DNA of 64,000 nt from Panopea generosa (lineage: Eukaryota; Mollusca; Bivalvia; Adapedonta; Hiatellidae): assembly GCA_029582155.1 (NCBI GenBank), contig CM055897.1, positions 11,088,482 through 11,152,481 of the forward strand. The letters are read 5' to 3'. The translations under genes and the position numbers were made by a program. The notes beneath the pieces are model-generated. The model ran no database searches and was not told the DNA's origin. It was given only the letters and a program-made list of their open reading frames with translations. Shown here one piece after another: positions 24,501 to 38,281 of this stretch. Each line of letters starts with the position of its first letter. Within the stretch, counting starts at the first letter, position 1.

Positions 24501-27500
24501 TAAACACTTCATAACATCATTATTGACTATTGTATCATACGTATTTATAAACACTTTATTACAACAGAATTGACTATTGCATCATACGTATATATAAACA
24601 CTTTATAACAACAGTATTGACTATTGTATCATACATATATATAAACACTTTATAACAACAGTATTGACTATTGTATCATACGCATATATAAATACTTCAT
24701 AACATCAGTATTGACTATTGTATCATACGCATTTTATGAACACATTATAACTAGAGTATTGACTATTGTATCATACATATATATAAACACTTTATAACAA
24801 CAGTATTGACTATAGCATTATACGTATTTATAAACACTTTATTACAACAGTATTGACTATTGTATCATACGTATATATAAACACATTATAACAACAGTAT
24901 TGACTATTGTATCATACATATATATCAACACTTTATAACAACAGTATTGATTATTGAATCATACGCATATATAAACACTTCATAACATCAGTATTGAATA
25001 TTGTATCATACGTATTTATGAACACTTTTATCACTACAGTATTGACTATTGTATCATTTGTATATATAAACACTTTATAGCAATACTATTCATATTGTAC
25101 CATACGTATATATAAACACTATAAAACAATATTATTGACTATTGTACCATACCTTTACATAAAAACTTGATAAAAATAGTATTTTCGGTTGTATAATACG
25201 TATATATAAACACTTCATAACAATAGTATTCATATTGTATCATACGTATATATAAACACTTTAAAACAATAGTATTGACTGTTGTATCATACGTATATAT
25301 AAGCACTACATAACCATAGTATTGCCTATTGTATCATAGGGATATATAAACAGTTTATAACAATAGCATACATTTCATTACAATAGTATTGCCAACTGTA
25401 TTATACGTAAATATAAACACTTTATAACAACTGTATTGACTACTGTACCAAACGCATATATAAACACTTTATAACAACAGTATTGACTTTTGTATCATAC
25501 GTATTTATAAACAAATTATAACAACAGCATTGACTTTTGTATCATACGTATAACATAATCACTTTATAACAATAGTATACATTTCATTACAACAGTATTG
25601 ACTATTGTACCATACGCATATATAAACACTTTATAACAAAAGTATACATTTCATAACAATAGTATTGCCTACTGTATCATACGTATATATAAACACTTTA
25701 TAACATTTGTATTGACTATTGTATCATACGTATTTATAAACACTTGATAACAACGGTATTGACTATTGTATCATACGCATATATACAAACTTCATAACAT
25801 CAGTATTGACTGTTGTATAATACGTACTTATAAACACTTTATAACAACAGAATTGACTATTGAATCACACATATATATAAACACTTTATAACAACAGTAT
25901 TGACTATTGTATCATACTTATATATAAACACAATTTATAACAACAGTATTGACTATTGTATCATACGCATATATAAACACATTATAACATCAGTATTGAC
26001 TATTGTATTATACGTATTTATAAACACTTTATAACAACAGTATTGACTATTGTATCATACTTATATATAAACACAATTTATAACAACAGTATTGACTATT
26101 GTATCATTCGCATATATAAACAAATTATCACATCAGTATTGACTATTGTATCATACGTATTTATAAACACTTTATAACAACAGTATTGACTATTGTATCA
26201 TACTTATATATAAACACAATTTATAACAACAGTATTGACTATTGTATCATACGCATATATAAACAAATTATAACATCAGTATTGACTATTGTATCATACG
26301 TATTTATAAACACTTTATAACAACAGTATTGACTATTGTTTCATACGCATATATAAACACTTCATAACATCAGTATTGACTATTGTATCATACGTATTTA
26401 TAAACACTTTATAACAACTGTATTGACTATTGTATCATACGTATATATAAACACTTAATAACAACAGTATTGACTATTGTATCATACGTATATATAAATA
26501 CTTGATAACATCAGTATTGATTATTGTACCATTCGTATATATAAACACTTTATAAAACAGTATTGACTACTGTACCATATGCATATATAAACACTTCATC
26601 ACATCGGTATTGACTATTGTACCATATGTATATATAAACACTTTATAACAACAGTATTGACTAGTGTATCATACGTATATATAAACACTTTATAACAACT
26701 GTATTGACTATTGTATCATATATATATATAAACACTTTATAACAACAGTATTGACTATTGTATCATACGTATATATAAACACACTTTATAACAACGGTAT
26801 TGACTATTGTATCATATGCATATATAAACACTTTATAACATCAGTATTGAATATTGTATCATACGTATTTATAAACACTTGATAACAACAGTATTGACTA
26901 TTGTATCATACGCATATATAAACTCTTTATAACATCATTATTGACTATTGTATCATACGTATTTATAAAAACTTTATTACAACAGTATTGACTATTGTAT
27001 CATAGGTATATATAAACACTTTATAACAACAGTATTGACTATTGTATCATACATATATATATTTATAAACTATTTATAACAACAGTATTGACTATTGTAT
27101 CATACGCATATATAAACACTTCATTACATCAGTATTGACTTTTGTACCATACGTATATATAAACACTTTATAACAACGGTATTGACTATTGTATCATACG
27201 TATTTATGAATACTTTATAACTACAGTATTGACTATCGTATCATACATATATATATAAACACTTTATAATATCAGTATTGATTATTGTACCATTCGTATA
27301 TATAACCACTTCATAACAACAGTATTGACTATTGTATCATACGCATATATAAACACTTCATAACATCAGTATTGACTTTCGTACTATACGTTTATATAAA
27401 CACTTTATAACAACGGTATTGACTATTGTATTGTATGTATATATAAACACTTTATATCATCAGTATTGACTATTGTACTATACGTAAATATAAATACTTC

Positions 27501-30500
27501 ATAACAACTGTATTGACTATTGTATCATACGTATATATAAACACTTTATAACACCAGTATTGATTATTGTACTATTCGTATATATAAACACTTTATAACA
27601 ACAGTATTGACTGTTGTACCATACGCATACATATAAACACTTTATAACATCAGTATTGACTATGGTATCATACGTTTATATAAATACTTCATAACAACAG
27701 TATTGACTATTGTATCAGTACGTATATATAAACACTTCATAACATCAGTATTGACTATTGTACCATTCGTATATATAAACACTTTATAACAGCAGTATTG
27801 ACTCTTGTACCATACGCATATATAAACACTTTATAACATCAGTATTGATTATTATACCATTCGTATATATAAACACTTGATAACATCAGTATTGACTATT
27901 GTATCATACATATATAAACAGCTTTATAACAACAGTATTGACTATTGTACCGGACGTATATATAAAAACACTTTATAACATCAGTATTGACTATTGTACC
28001 GTACGTATATATAAACACTTTATAACAACAGTATTGATTATTGTACCTTTCGTATATATAAACACATTATAACAACAGTATTGACTATTGTATTATACGT
28101 ATATATAAACACTTTATAACAACAGTATTGATTATTGTACCATACGTATATATAAAAACACTTTATAACACCAGCATTGATTATTGTACCATTCGTATAT
28201 AAAAACACTTGATAACATCAGTATTGACTATTGTATCATACGTATATATAAACACTTTATAACAACAGTATTGACTATTGTATCATACGTATATATAAAC
28301 ACTTCATAAAAACAGTATTGACTATTGTATCATACTTATATATAAACACTTTATTACAACATTATTGACTATTGTACCATACGTATATATAAACACTTTA
28401 TAACAACAGTATTGACTATTGTACCATACCTATATATAAACATTTTATAACAACAGTATTGGCTATTGTATCATACGTATATATAAACATTTTATAACAA
28501 CAGTATTGATTATTGTTCCAACGTATATATAAAAACATTTCATAACAACAGTATTGACAATTGTACCATACGTATATACAAACACTTGATAACAACAGTA
28601 TTGACTATTGTATCTTACGTATATATAAACACTTTATGACAACAGTATTGATTATTGTACCATACATATATATATAAACACTTGATAACAACAGTATTGA
28701 CTATTGTACCATAAGTATATAAAAACACTTTATAACAACAGTATTGATTATTGTACCGTACGTATATAAAAACACTTTATAACAACAGTTTTGACTATTG
28801 TACCGTACGTATATATAAACACTTTATAACAACAGTATTGACTATTGTACCATACGTATATATAAACACTTCATAACAACAGTATTGACTTTTGTACCAT
28901 ACGTATATACCAACACTTTATAGCAATAGTATTCATATTGTATCGTTCGTATATATAAACACTTTATAGCAATATTATTCATTTTATCATTCGTATATAT
29001 AAACATTTTATAGCAATAGTATTCATATTGTATCATTCGTATATATAAACACTTTATAGCAATAGTATTCATATTGTAACATACGTATATATAAACACTT
29101 TATAAAAATATTATTGACTATTGTACCATACCTTTTTATAAACACTTGATAACAATAGTATTTTCGGTTGTATAATACGTATATATAAACAATTCATAAC
29201 AATAGTATTCATATTGTATCATACGTATATATAAACACTTTATAACAATAGTATTGACTATGGTATCATACGTATATATAAACACTACATAACAATAGTA
29301 TTGCCTATTGTATCATATGTATATATAAACAGTTTTTAACAATAGTATACATTTCATTACAATAGTATTGCCTACTGTATCTTACGTATATATAAACACT
29401 TGATAACAACAGTATTGTCTATTGTACCATACGCATATATAAACACTGTATAACAACATCATTGACTATTGTATCATACGTATATATTAACACTTTATCA
29501 CAACAGTATTGATTATTGTATCATACGTATATGTTAACACTTTATAACAACAGTATTGACTTTTGTATCATACGTATATATAAACACTTTATAACAACTG
29601 TATTGACTATTGTACCATTCGCATATATAAACAAATTATAACAATATTATACATTTCATTACAATAGTATTGCCTACTGTATCATATGTATTATAATCAC
29701 GTCATAACAACAGTATTGACTATTGTTCCATACGTATATATAAACACTTCATAACATCAGTATTGACTATTGTACCATACGTATATATAAACACTTTATA
29801 ACAACAGTATTGACTATTGTATCATACGTATATATAAACACTTCATAAAAACAGTATTGACTATTGTATCATACTTATATATAAACACTTTATAACAACA
29901 TTATTGACTATTGTACCATACGTATATATAAACACTTTATAACAACAGTATTGACTATTGTACCATACCTATATATAAACACTTTATAACAACAGTATTG
30001 GCTATTGTATCATACGTATATATAAACATTTTATAACAACAGTATTGATTATTGTTCCAACGTATATAAAAAAAACCTTCATAACAACAGTATTGACAAT
30101 TGTACCATACGTATATACAAACACTTGATAACAACAGTATTGACTATTGTATCTTACGTATATATAAACACTTTATGACAACAGTATTGTTTATTGTACC
30201 ATACATATATTTATAAACACTTTATAACAACAGTATTGACTATTGTACCATAAGTATATAAAAACACTTGATAACAACAGTATTGATTATTGTACCGTAC
30301 GTATATAAAAACACTTTATAAGAACAGTTTTGACTATTGTACCGTACGTATATATAAACACTTTATAACAACAGTATTGACTATTGTACCATACGTATAT
30401 ATAAACACTTCATAACAACAGTATTGCCTTTGTACCATACGTATATACCAACACTTTATAGCAATAGTACTCATATTGTATCGTTCGTATATATAAACAC

Positions 30501-32753
30501 TTTATAGCAATAGTATTCATTTTATCATTCGTATATATAAACACTTTATAGCAATAGTATTCATATTGTATCATTCGTATATATAAACACTTTATAGCAA
30601 TAGTATTCATATTGTAACATACGTATATATAAACACTTTATAACAATATTATTGACTATTGTACCATACCTTTTTATAAACACTTGATAACAATAGTATT
30701 TTCGGTTGTATAATACGTATATATAAACAATTCATAACAATAGTATTCATATTGTATCATACGTATATATAAACACTTTATAACAATAGTATTGACTATG
30801 GTATCATACGTATATATAAACACTACATAACAATAGTATTGCCTATTGTATCATACGTATATATAAACAGTTTATAACAATAGTATACATTTCATTACAA
30901 TAGTATTGCCTACTGTATCATACGTATATATAAACACTTGATAACAACAGTATTGTCTATTGTACCATACGCATATATTAACACTGTATAACAACATCAT
31001 TGACTATTGTATTATACGTATATATAAACACTTTATCACAACAGTATTGATTATTGTATCATACGTATATGTTAACACTTTATAACAACAGTATTGACTT
31101 TTGTATCATACGTATATATAAACACTTTATAACAACTGTATTGACTACTGTACCATTCGCATATATAAACAAATTATAACAAGTATTATACATTTCATTA
31201 CAATAGTATTGACTACTGTATCATATGTATTATAATCATGTCATAACAACAGTATTGACTATTGTTCCATACGTATATATAAATACTTCATAACATCAGT
31301 ATTGATTATTGTACCATTCGTATATATAAACACTTTATAACAACAGTATTGATTATTGTATCATACGTATATATAAATACTTTTTAACAACTGTATTGAC
31401 TATTGTAACGTACGTATATATAAACACTTTATAACAACAGTATTGACTTTTGTATCATACGTATATATAAACACTTTATAACATCAGTATTGACTATTGT
31501 ATCATACGTATTTATAAACACTTGATAACAACATTATTGACTATTGTGTCATACGCATATATAAACACTTTATAACAACAGTATTGACTATTGTACCATA
31601 CGCATATATAAACACTTGATAACAACAGTATTGACTCTTGTATCATACGCATTTATAAACACTTCATAACAACAGTATTGATTATTGTATCATACGCATA
31701 TATAAACACTTTATAACAACAGTATTGACTATTGTATCATACGTATATATAAACACTTTTTAACAACAGTATTGACTATTATATCATACGTATATATATA
31801 AACACTTTATAACAACAGTATTGACTATTATACCATGCGTATTTATAAACACTTCATAACATCAGTATTGACTATTGTACCATACGCATATATAAACACT
31901 TTATAACATCAGTATTGACTATTGTATCATACGTATTTATAAACACTTTATAACATCAGTATTGACTATTGTATCATACGTATTTATAAACACTTGATAA
32001 CAACTGTATTGACTATTGTACCATACGTATTTATAAACACTTTATAACAACAGTATTGACTATTGTATCATACATATATATAAACACTTCATAACATCAG
32101 TATTGACTATTGTACCATACGTATTTATAAACACTTGATAACAACAGTATTGACTAATGTATCATACGTATATATAAACACTTCATAACATCAGTATTGA
32201 CTATTGTACCGTTCGTATATATAAACACTTTATAACAACAGTATTGACTCTTGTACCGTACGCATATATAAACACTTTATAACACGAGTATTGACTTTTG
32301 TACCGTACGCATGTATAAACACTTTATAACAACAGCATTGATTATTTACCGTACGCATATATAAACACTTTATAACAACAGTATTGACTATTGTACCGTA
32401 CGTGTATATTAACACTTTATAACAACAGTATTGATTTTTGTACCATACGTATATATAAACACTTCATAACAACAGTATTGATTGTTGTACCATACGTATA
32501 TATAAACACTTGATAACAACAGTATTGACTATTGTATCATACGTATTTATAAACACTTGATAACAACAGTATTGACTATTGTACCATACGTATATATAAA
32601 CACTTTATAACAACAGTATTGACTATTGTACCATACTTATATATAAACACTTTATAACAACAGTATTGACTATTGTATCATACGTATTTATAAAAGTTTA
32701 TAACAACAGTATTGATTATTGTATCATACGTGTATATAAACACATTATAACAA
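21566..32753. repeat. 47-bp satellite, right block (~11.2 kb)
   Basis: The dominant monomer is 47 bp: tattgactattgtatcatac, gtatatataaacacttt, ataacaacag. About 238 monomers are implied by length. Most have caacag where the left block has caatag. Variant monomers mark higher-order copies: the rare attttcggttgtataatacg occurs at about 21862, 25181, 29160 and 30698. Large internal duplications are seen at shifts of about 708 bp (23531 to 24239) and 1538 bp (about 28.4-29.5 kb to 29.95-31.1 kb). The array ends at about 32753 in unique DNA. Repetitive open frames inside it are not genes. Confidence 0.97.
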
Positions 32754-33667
32754 TAAAAGTCGTCTTTTATTTGCGCTTATTTTTAAATGTTGTGTCACAT
32801 TAATGTACAATAAGAAATATCAAGACTGTTGAAATGTTATAAAACATATGGTTGTATTCACTAAATTGTGATGATAAACACAGTTATGTTAAACTTCGAG
32901 CAACTTGTATTTATCTTTAAGGATATCTGAGACTCTGTTTGAAATTAAAACCGAAATATCAACTTATCGTGCTATCAATTTGATATTCAAGTTTTATACT
33001 AGACATGATATCACACACCCAAAATAGAAATGTTTATATTACGTATTATGTATGGTATATCACATTTAATTACGTACTTTTACCAAAATAGAATAAGATG
33101 AGGTTGTATCAGGCATTAAAAAACGTGATTATGGCGTTTCCCTCAGAACGTCTTGAGCTTTATGTAATACGGAATAGTTTGAATATAAGATATGACACCG
33201 CCAAATATGTTATATCACACATATCGTGTATTATTTTGAATATATAATACTACGTATAACTGAAACGTGCACTAAACAGTTAACGATGCTGTTACACAAG
33301 TTTAATATTGACGTCTTATAGTTTTGTACTGGTTACTATAACTGACGCTTGCTTCCATAAACAAAGGTTTTTTGTTGCTTGTCTTATACGGGTCTATAGA
33401 CTAACGTGTGTCTATTGATGCTATAAGAACATGAAGCTAAAACATATTGGTATCAACCAAACACAAGAAATACTCTCAACACAAAAAATGAGCATTTACT
33501 ACGTGTCATGGAAAATTTTCACTTGTTCGATGTTTCCAGTGTCAACATGTGTAATCGCAATTCATACGAACATCTGATTATATAATTTATTTTTGTATAT
33601 TATAACTGTATTGGCACTGGTTAGTTCGGTATTCATGCAATTCGTCATTATACTCGACTATACATTT
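32754..33667. other. Gene-free stretch right of satellite
   Basis: Unique AT-rich sequence with no recognisable gene. It marks the right border of the array. Confidence 0.45.
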
Positions 33668-33849
33668 TAGGCGACCTCTTAAGATCACTGACGCCTCACT
33701 GCTAAGGTCATAGGTTCGAGTCTCTCTTGCTAAACAACTTTTTTGTGAGAAACTTTGATAGTTACTTGAGGCAGGACGATAGTTCTACTTAGATTCATTT
33801 TGAGATCTTCCTCCGCAAATTCAACTGGGTATCCCATATAAAACCGGGT
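33668..33849 (+). mobile_element. SINE family 3, copy with decayed head
   Basis: The order ctcttaagatcactgacgcc, tcactgctaagg, ggttcgagtctctc (B box), agttacttgaggcaggacga, ...cattttgagatcttcctccgc... and aactgggtatcccatataa follows the plus-strand copy at 54059. The A-box side of the head is diverged. On the complement, the following 33858-33900 again looks tRNA-like (gtgtagtggtagagcatc) and may be a separate truncated head. Confidence 0.7.
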
Positions 33850-34160
33850 CCATATATCCTGGGTTTGATGCTCTACCACTACACCGTACGCTCCCTTATG
33901 TTTTGTGCATGTGTTTCAAAAAAGTAATGCTATTTAAGTACTTAAATTCCGTTTAGCTTTGCTTTAAGTCTTTGTGTGCCTTCAAATAATAAAACAAGTT
34001 ATATAAGCAGCTTCTTATGGATTTAACAATGTAGTGTTACTCGTGATCGTTCTCTGTGTCGACCATTTGATGAAATGTCTCTGTAACAAATGTGGTTACC
34101 TTATATATAATTGGCATGTATGTCAGTGCCATTTTTATACTTAACGCCTTTAAAAACGTA
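33850..34160. other. Short gene-free stretch
   Basis: Apart from the possible minus-strand tRNA-like A-box remnant at about 33858-33900, nothing is recognised. Confidence 0.4.
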
Positions 34161-34395
34161 AGTATAGGTATTGTATCAAATCTAGATCTGGCATTAATGA
34201 TAAACCAAGTATAGGTATTGTATCAAATCTAGATCTGGCATTAATGATAAACCAAGTATAGGTATTGTATCAAATCTAGATCTGGCATTAATGATAAACC
34301 AAGTATAGGTATTGTATCAAATCTAGATATGGCATTAATGATAAACCAAGTAAAGGTATTGTATCAAATCTAGATCTGGCATTAATGATAAACCA
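34161..34395. repeat. Second 47-bp tandem array, 5 copies
   Basis: Five 47-bp units start at 34161, 34208, 34255, 34302 and 34349. Each reads agtataggtattgtatcaaa, tctagatctggcattaatga, taaacca, with only two or three differences among copies. The near identity indicates recent expansion. Period and opening (agtat..g..tattgtatca) resemble the large satellite 1.4 kb to the left. Confidence 0.97.
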
Positions 34396-34849
34396 AAAAC
34401 TAAGTTTTCTTACCTTGTCTTATTCCAACAATATCATCACTTTTAATCACAAAATTAATTTCAGTTGACTAACATGTATAGGAACCGATAAAAAAATAAC
34501 AGATCTGGGATAAACAATATTTTAATTATTCAAATTGTTTCGTTCTGAAAGGCGTTAAATATTATATACGTTATATATAGAGAAAAAAGAGAGTAGTGTG
34601 TTTGATGGTAACAATATTATCATGATGATCCATCTGTGTAAATCACATCGGAATGCCTTACAAAGATATATATGCTTACCATAATCGTTAACTGTCAGTA
34701 TTGTAATGTAACTGAAACTCAAACCAGGAAGAGTTGTACGTCTCACTACACAGTTACGCCCCTTTTTTCCCACGGTAACATGATTCTTACGCTTAAAAAC
34801 AAGGTCTATGTAATTTGGTTTTGAAATATTTTCAAAATGGTTCATAGTA
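34396..34849. other. Gene-free stretch
   Basis: A minus-strand open frame of about 96 codons (34555-34845) begins with ATG but has no recognisable domain. I see no other signal. Confidence 0.35.
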
Positions 34850-35193
34850 GTTGTGATTTCTTGCTGCAGATGAGTAGAGCAAAAGTTGGTATAGCATATA
34901 CTGCAATAACTGTGTTAAAAAGTGACTTTAATAGGATTTCAACATATGCATGTATTTATGAGTATTTGAGGATATCTTAATTAAAAAAATCTCAGGGTGT
35001 CACTGCACCCTCTTTTAAAAAAACAACCTGGTCAACATACCACTTGTGCATTTTTATATTGGTTTACAGTTCCTGCTATGCTAATAAAAAAAATACCAAA
35101 TAAATCTATGTGGAATTCTTTTTTTGCAAGGGAAATCCTAGACCTTATTTTACATAGAACAAAGAACAAAACTTCAGCTGTGTAGTGAGACCT
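34850..35193 (+). repeat. Dispersed repeat R2, copy 2
   Basis: Counterpart of 12199-12534. The landmarks ttgtgatttcttgctgcaga, gagtagagcaaaa, tttgaggatatctt, tggaattc, atcctagaccttattttaca and gtagtgagacct fall in the same order. The open frame at 34997-35185 lies entirely inside and is not supported. Confidence 0.65.
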
Positions 35194-38040
35194 GTAGTTT
35201 AAACATTACTCTTCTGTGTAATAGCTGATGACGGCCTGTGTTAGAGTAAGGCATGTTGTCGAGCTTATTAGTACGTATACCGTCTCTTTTGTTGTGGCAA
35301 TGGCTGGGGAATGAGTTAATAAGTAAGGAGTAAAGCTCCCTAGTTTTTACCACTAAGCATTCAGTTGCTGTATTTTATTTTAATTAATATATACACCGTA
35401 TTGATGACGTTTTTAATTTCATTCTTTGTGATCAGAACGTATCGCAGCTCTGTGATTGATATCGAATATGGTTTGAAAGAAATAAAAAACGTATATACAA
35501 CTGGAGAATATTGCATACAAAGGACAAAGATACCACAACAGAAAAAAACAGTGATTAAAGCCTAAAGTTTCTGGAAGTGGGTCACTAAACATATTTGAGA
35601 TATTCTGCTGTTGTCAGAAACCAAACTAAGTAAATATACATATTTGATAACACAGCCCTTTAAAATGTTTTATTTCAAGGAATACAAATAAAATATACCG
35701 ATACACATGGTTGAAATTCATTAGAAATATTTGTTCGAGTTCAGTTATTGCCATCGACGAGTTAAATTATATTAATACAGCCCTGAAAACAACCTGGCCG
35801 CGGAGGCGGGGTATTGATGATGACCAATTAAGTATCACCATTTTACTTATTCCGGACGTGGTTGTGTAAAAGACTTTTCTGTTATATCTGCAGTCTGTAG
35901 CAACGATTTTCCTATCGCTTCTGGTAAGGAAAATGTTAATATCATCCTTAATACTTGACCGATATACATGCGACTAAGTGCAGATACCCCGCCTAAGTGA
36001 TTCAAGTCTAAAGCCCGTTTTCCATGACGCGTAATTTTGCTGTGCTGTTTTTTCATCTAAGCTACTTTTCATCGCGCAGTATTAACAGGCGCACTGACAA
36101 TCAATTTCCATGATGCAGATTGTCTGAGCAGACTTTTTAGAGGCACGTGTGTGTAAAAACACATGTATTTATAGAGTAGTGCCCATCCAAAGTGAATTTC
36201 CACGCATTCTACATGCAGGCAAGCGTAGAAAAATCGCCTATACTGGTGGCTTTTGTCCGTGCGGTTATTAGTCAGCGCAAAATCTGCTCCGATGGAAACG
36301 AAAGTATGCTAGATAGTCTGAAGCGGTTTCTACAAAAGCAGCGCCTGTTCTGCGCATACAAATCGTCAGAAAAATACGCAACATGTAAAAAGGCCTTTAC
36401 AGTGTATTACCTCGACTAACCGGAAAAAAAGAGAATTGGCGCACACACACGGAAGAAAAATAGATGGTTAAAATTTTAATGGTTAAATATAATTTACATG
36501 CCAGTAAAAATGAGGATCTACTCTGATAATTATTTCGAAACTGTCAACCTACTAAGTCGAACATTTAAATTGATCATGTTTACGTTTACGCAATTACGTC
36601 TCATACACATTTCTGATGAAAATCATTCAGAAACGCGACGTTGTGAAATTATAGTGTCTTCACATTATAATTATTTTTAGTTAATGAAATTATCTTTTCA
36701 TCAGTAGTTAGCACTTTGTAGTATATCGTAAAACACACATTTTCCGCATTAATGACGAACACCTGTTGTCGAGTTACAGGGTCTCGCTGACTTTGACATT
36801 TGTCCATATTGACAAATTATACACAATGCAGCAAGGGAATAGTGCTCAAGCATCATAAATATTTACATGTTGATGTTTCTAATGGACCTGAAACGTCTCA
36901 CACAACAATTAATTTTGCACAGTTCTACATAAAGAAAATGCATTTTACCAATGGTTCTCAAAGTGCTTTGTTTCTATATGTAGTCCCCTGTTGCTCCAAA
37001 TATGCAGAATAAAACATGGGCTTAACCATCTTGCTTTTTCACATTTTTGATGGATTGAAGACACCCCTTCATTTATGACAATTCTGCCCATTTGTTGGAG
37101 GGTATCACAAGGCATTTTGAAACTGTTATAGCTTCACCAAACAGTACCGAATGTCATTCAAGCTTCAGAAATCATAGAAATCGTCCAATGTTTTCGCATG
37201 TACAAAGATATATGAATGTTTTATGCATTTTCAACAAACAGGATGCCCAACCGATTTTCACAGTTCTTATAGCTTGGGCGTAAAAATCATTTGTAAGCGA
37301 GGTAATTTTAAAGTGAGATCTGTAAGGTCCATACCGTCTTGATTAAACGCTTTCGCTAGTACTGCTATTGGCCTTTTATAAACGCGGTTCACAACAAGTA
37401 TAAAGAACCCATATCGTTATAAGATTTGATGGTGAATTTACATCTTACGAATACCAAGGTGATCGCCGTTTTCGGTTAAATGTGTGTTTTCAATTATCTT
37501 TCTTGTATCTCCTTTCTTTACAACTACCAGTCTTGCAGAATTCTTATTACTGTTATTATAATTGTAAAATAAACAGAATGTGAAGGTCGAAAGTTTCTCT
37601 TCATTGTTTTTCTCACTTTTATATTTTCGGGATGCGTTCCTTTTTGAGGAAATGAACAATTGACGAGTACTCAACCTCATCCATATTGTGTTTCTCCGTA
37701 CAAAATCGGCTAATATAGTCGCAAGAATGCATTTCGCAACAAAAGTTCCTTTGATAATTCTGACTAACGAAACACCCGCTTTAAAGCACTTTAGATGTAC
37801 TATCTTTGAGCGGTTCTAAAATAGTGATGTTGAAATTCAATCCTATAAAACAATTTGTTTAAAGTAACTACTTTGTTGAAATGTGTTGGTTCAAATGAAT
37901 TTAGGCTTAAAACGTTTACAAGTAATCAGTCACTGAATCAAACAATAGACTATTTCAAGACACACAAAGCATTATTGAATAGTCATGCTTGACATTTGCT
38001 ATACTTGGTGGAATTCACGAATAAAATTCAATAATACTAT
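35194..38040. other. Gene-free AT-rich stretch
   Basis: Several open frames of 60-80 codons on both strands have no domain support. A 10-bp inverted pair ggcggggtat / ataccccgcc lies at about 35805-35815 and 35985-35995 around a 170-bp loop, the only structure I noticed. Confidence 0.4.
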
Positions 38041-38048
38041 CACATAAC

Positions 38049-38157
38049 AGACAGACAGACTGACAGACAGGCAGACGGTGGGACGGACGGACGGACGGAC
38101 GGACGGACGGACGGACGGACGGGCAGCCAGGCAGGCAGGCAGGCAGGCATGCAGGCA
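38049..38157. repeat. Compound tetranucleotide repeat
   Basis: The tract shifts from (gaca)n through a long (ggac)n block to (ggca)n, ending near atgcaggcaaac. On the complement it would encode repetitive Pro-Ser-Val-Arg-type sequence, which inflates an open frame at 38015-38296. I treat that frame as an artefact. Confidence 0.95.
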
Positions 38158-38202
38158 AACGGATCAGAATTAATGTGTGATCATCTTTTATCAAGATAAT
38201 AA

Positions 38203-38281
38203 AGATGTGGAGCGTGTGGTCCAGTGGTCGAGCATCGGATCCTGGATTGGAGAACCTTAGGTTCGATCCTTCGCCACGTCT
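38203..38281 (+). other. tRNA-like element (SINE head or tRNA pseudogene)
   Basis: 79 nt with an 8-bp acceptor-like stem (agatgtgg with ccacgtct), an A-box-like tggtccagtggtcgagc and a B-box-like ggttcgatcc. The anticodon and T arms pair poorly, so a working tRNA is unlikely. A truncated SINE head or decayed tRNA copy fits better. Confidence 0.5.

Noticed and set aside
28842-29072. Repetitive open frames within the satellite (also 18252-18476, 30410-30610, 32230-32415)
   Set aside because: They follow the 47-bp monomer period, have no independent start context, and change frame with each indel; they are by-products of a stop-poor repeat.
35805-35995. Hairpin RNA from the ggcggggtat inverted pair
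   Set aside because: Only about 10 bp pair around a ~170-base loop; too weak to call a structured RNA.
38203-38281. Functional tRNA gene
   Set aside because: The acceptor-like stem is good, but the anticodon and T stems do not pair convincingly and no clear anticodon can be read.
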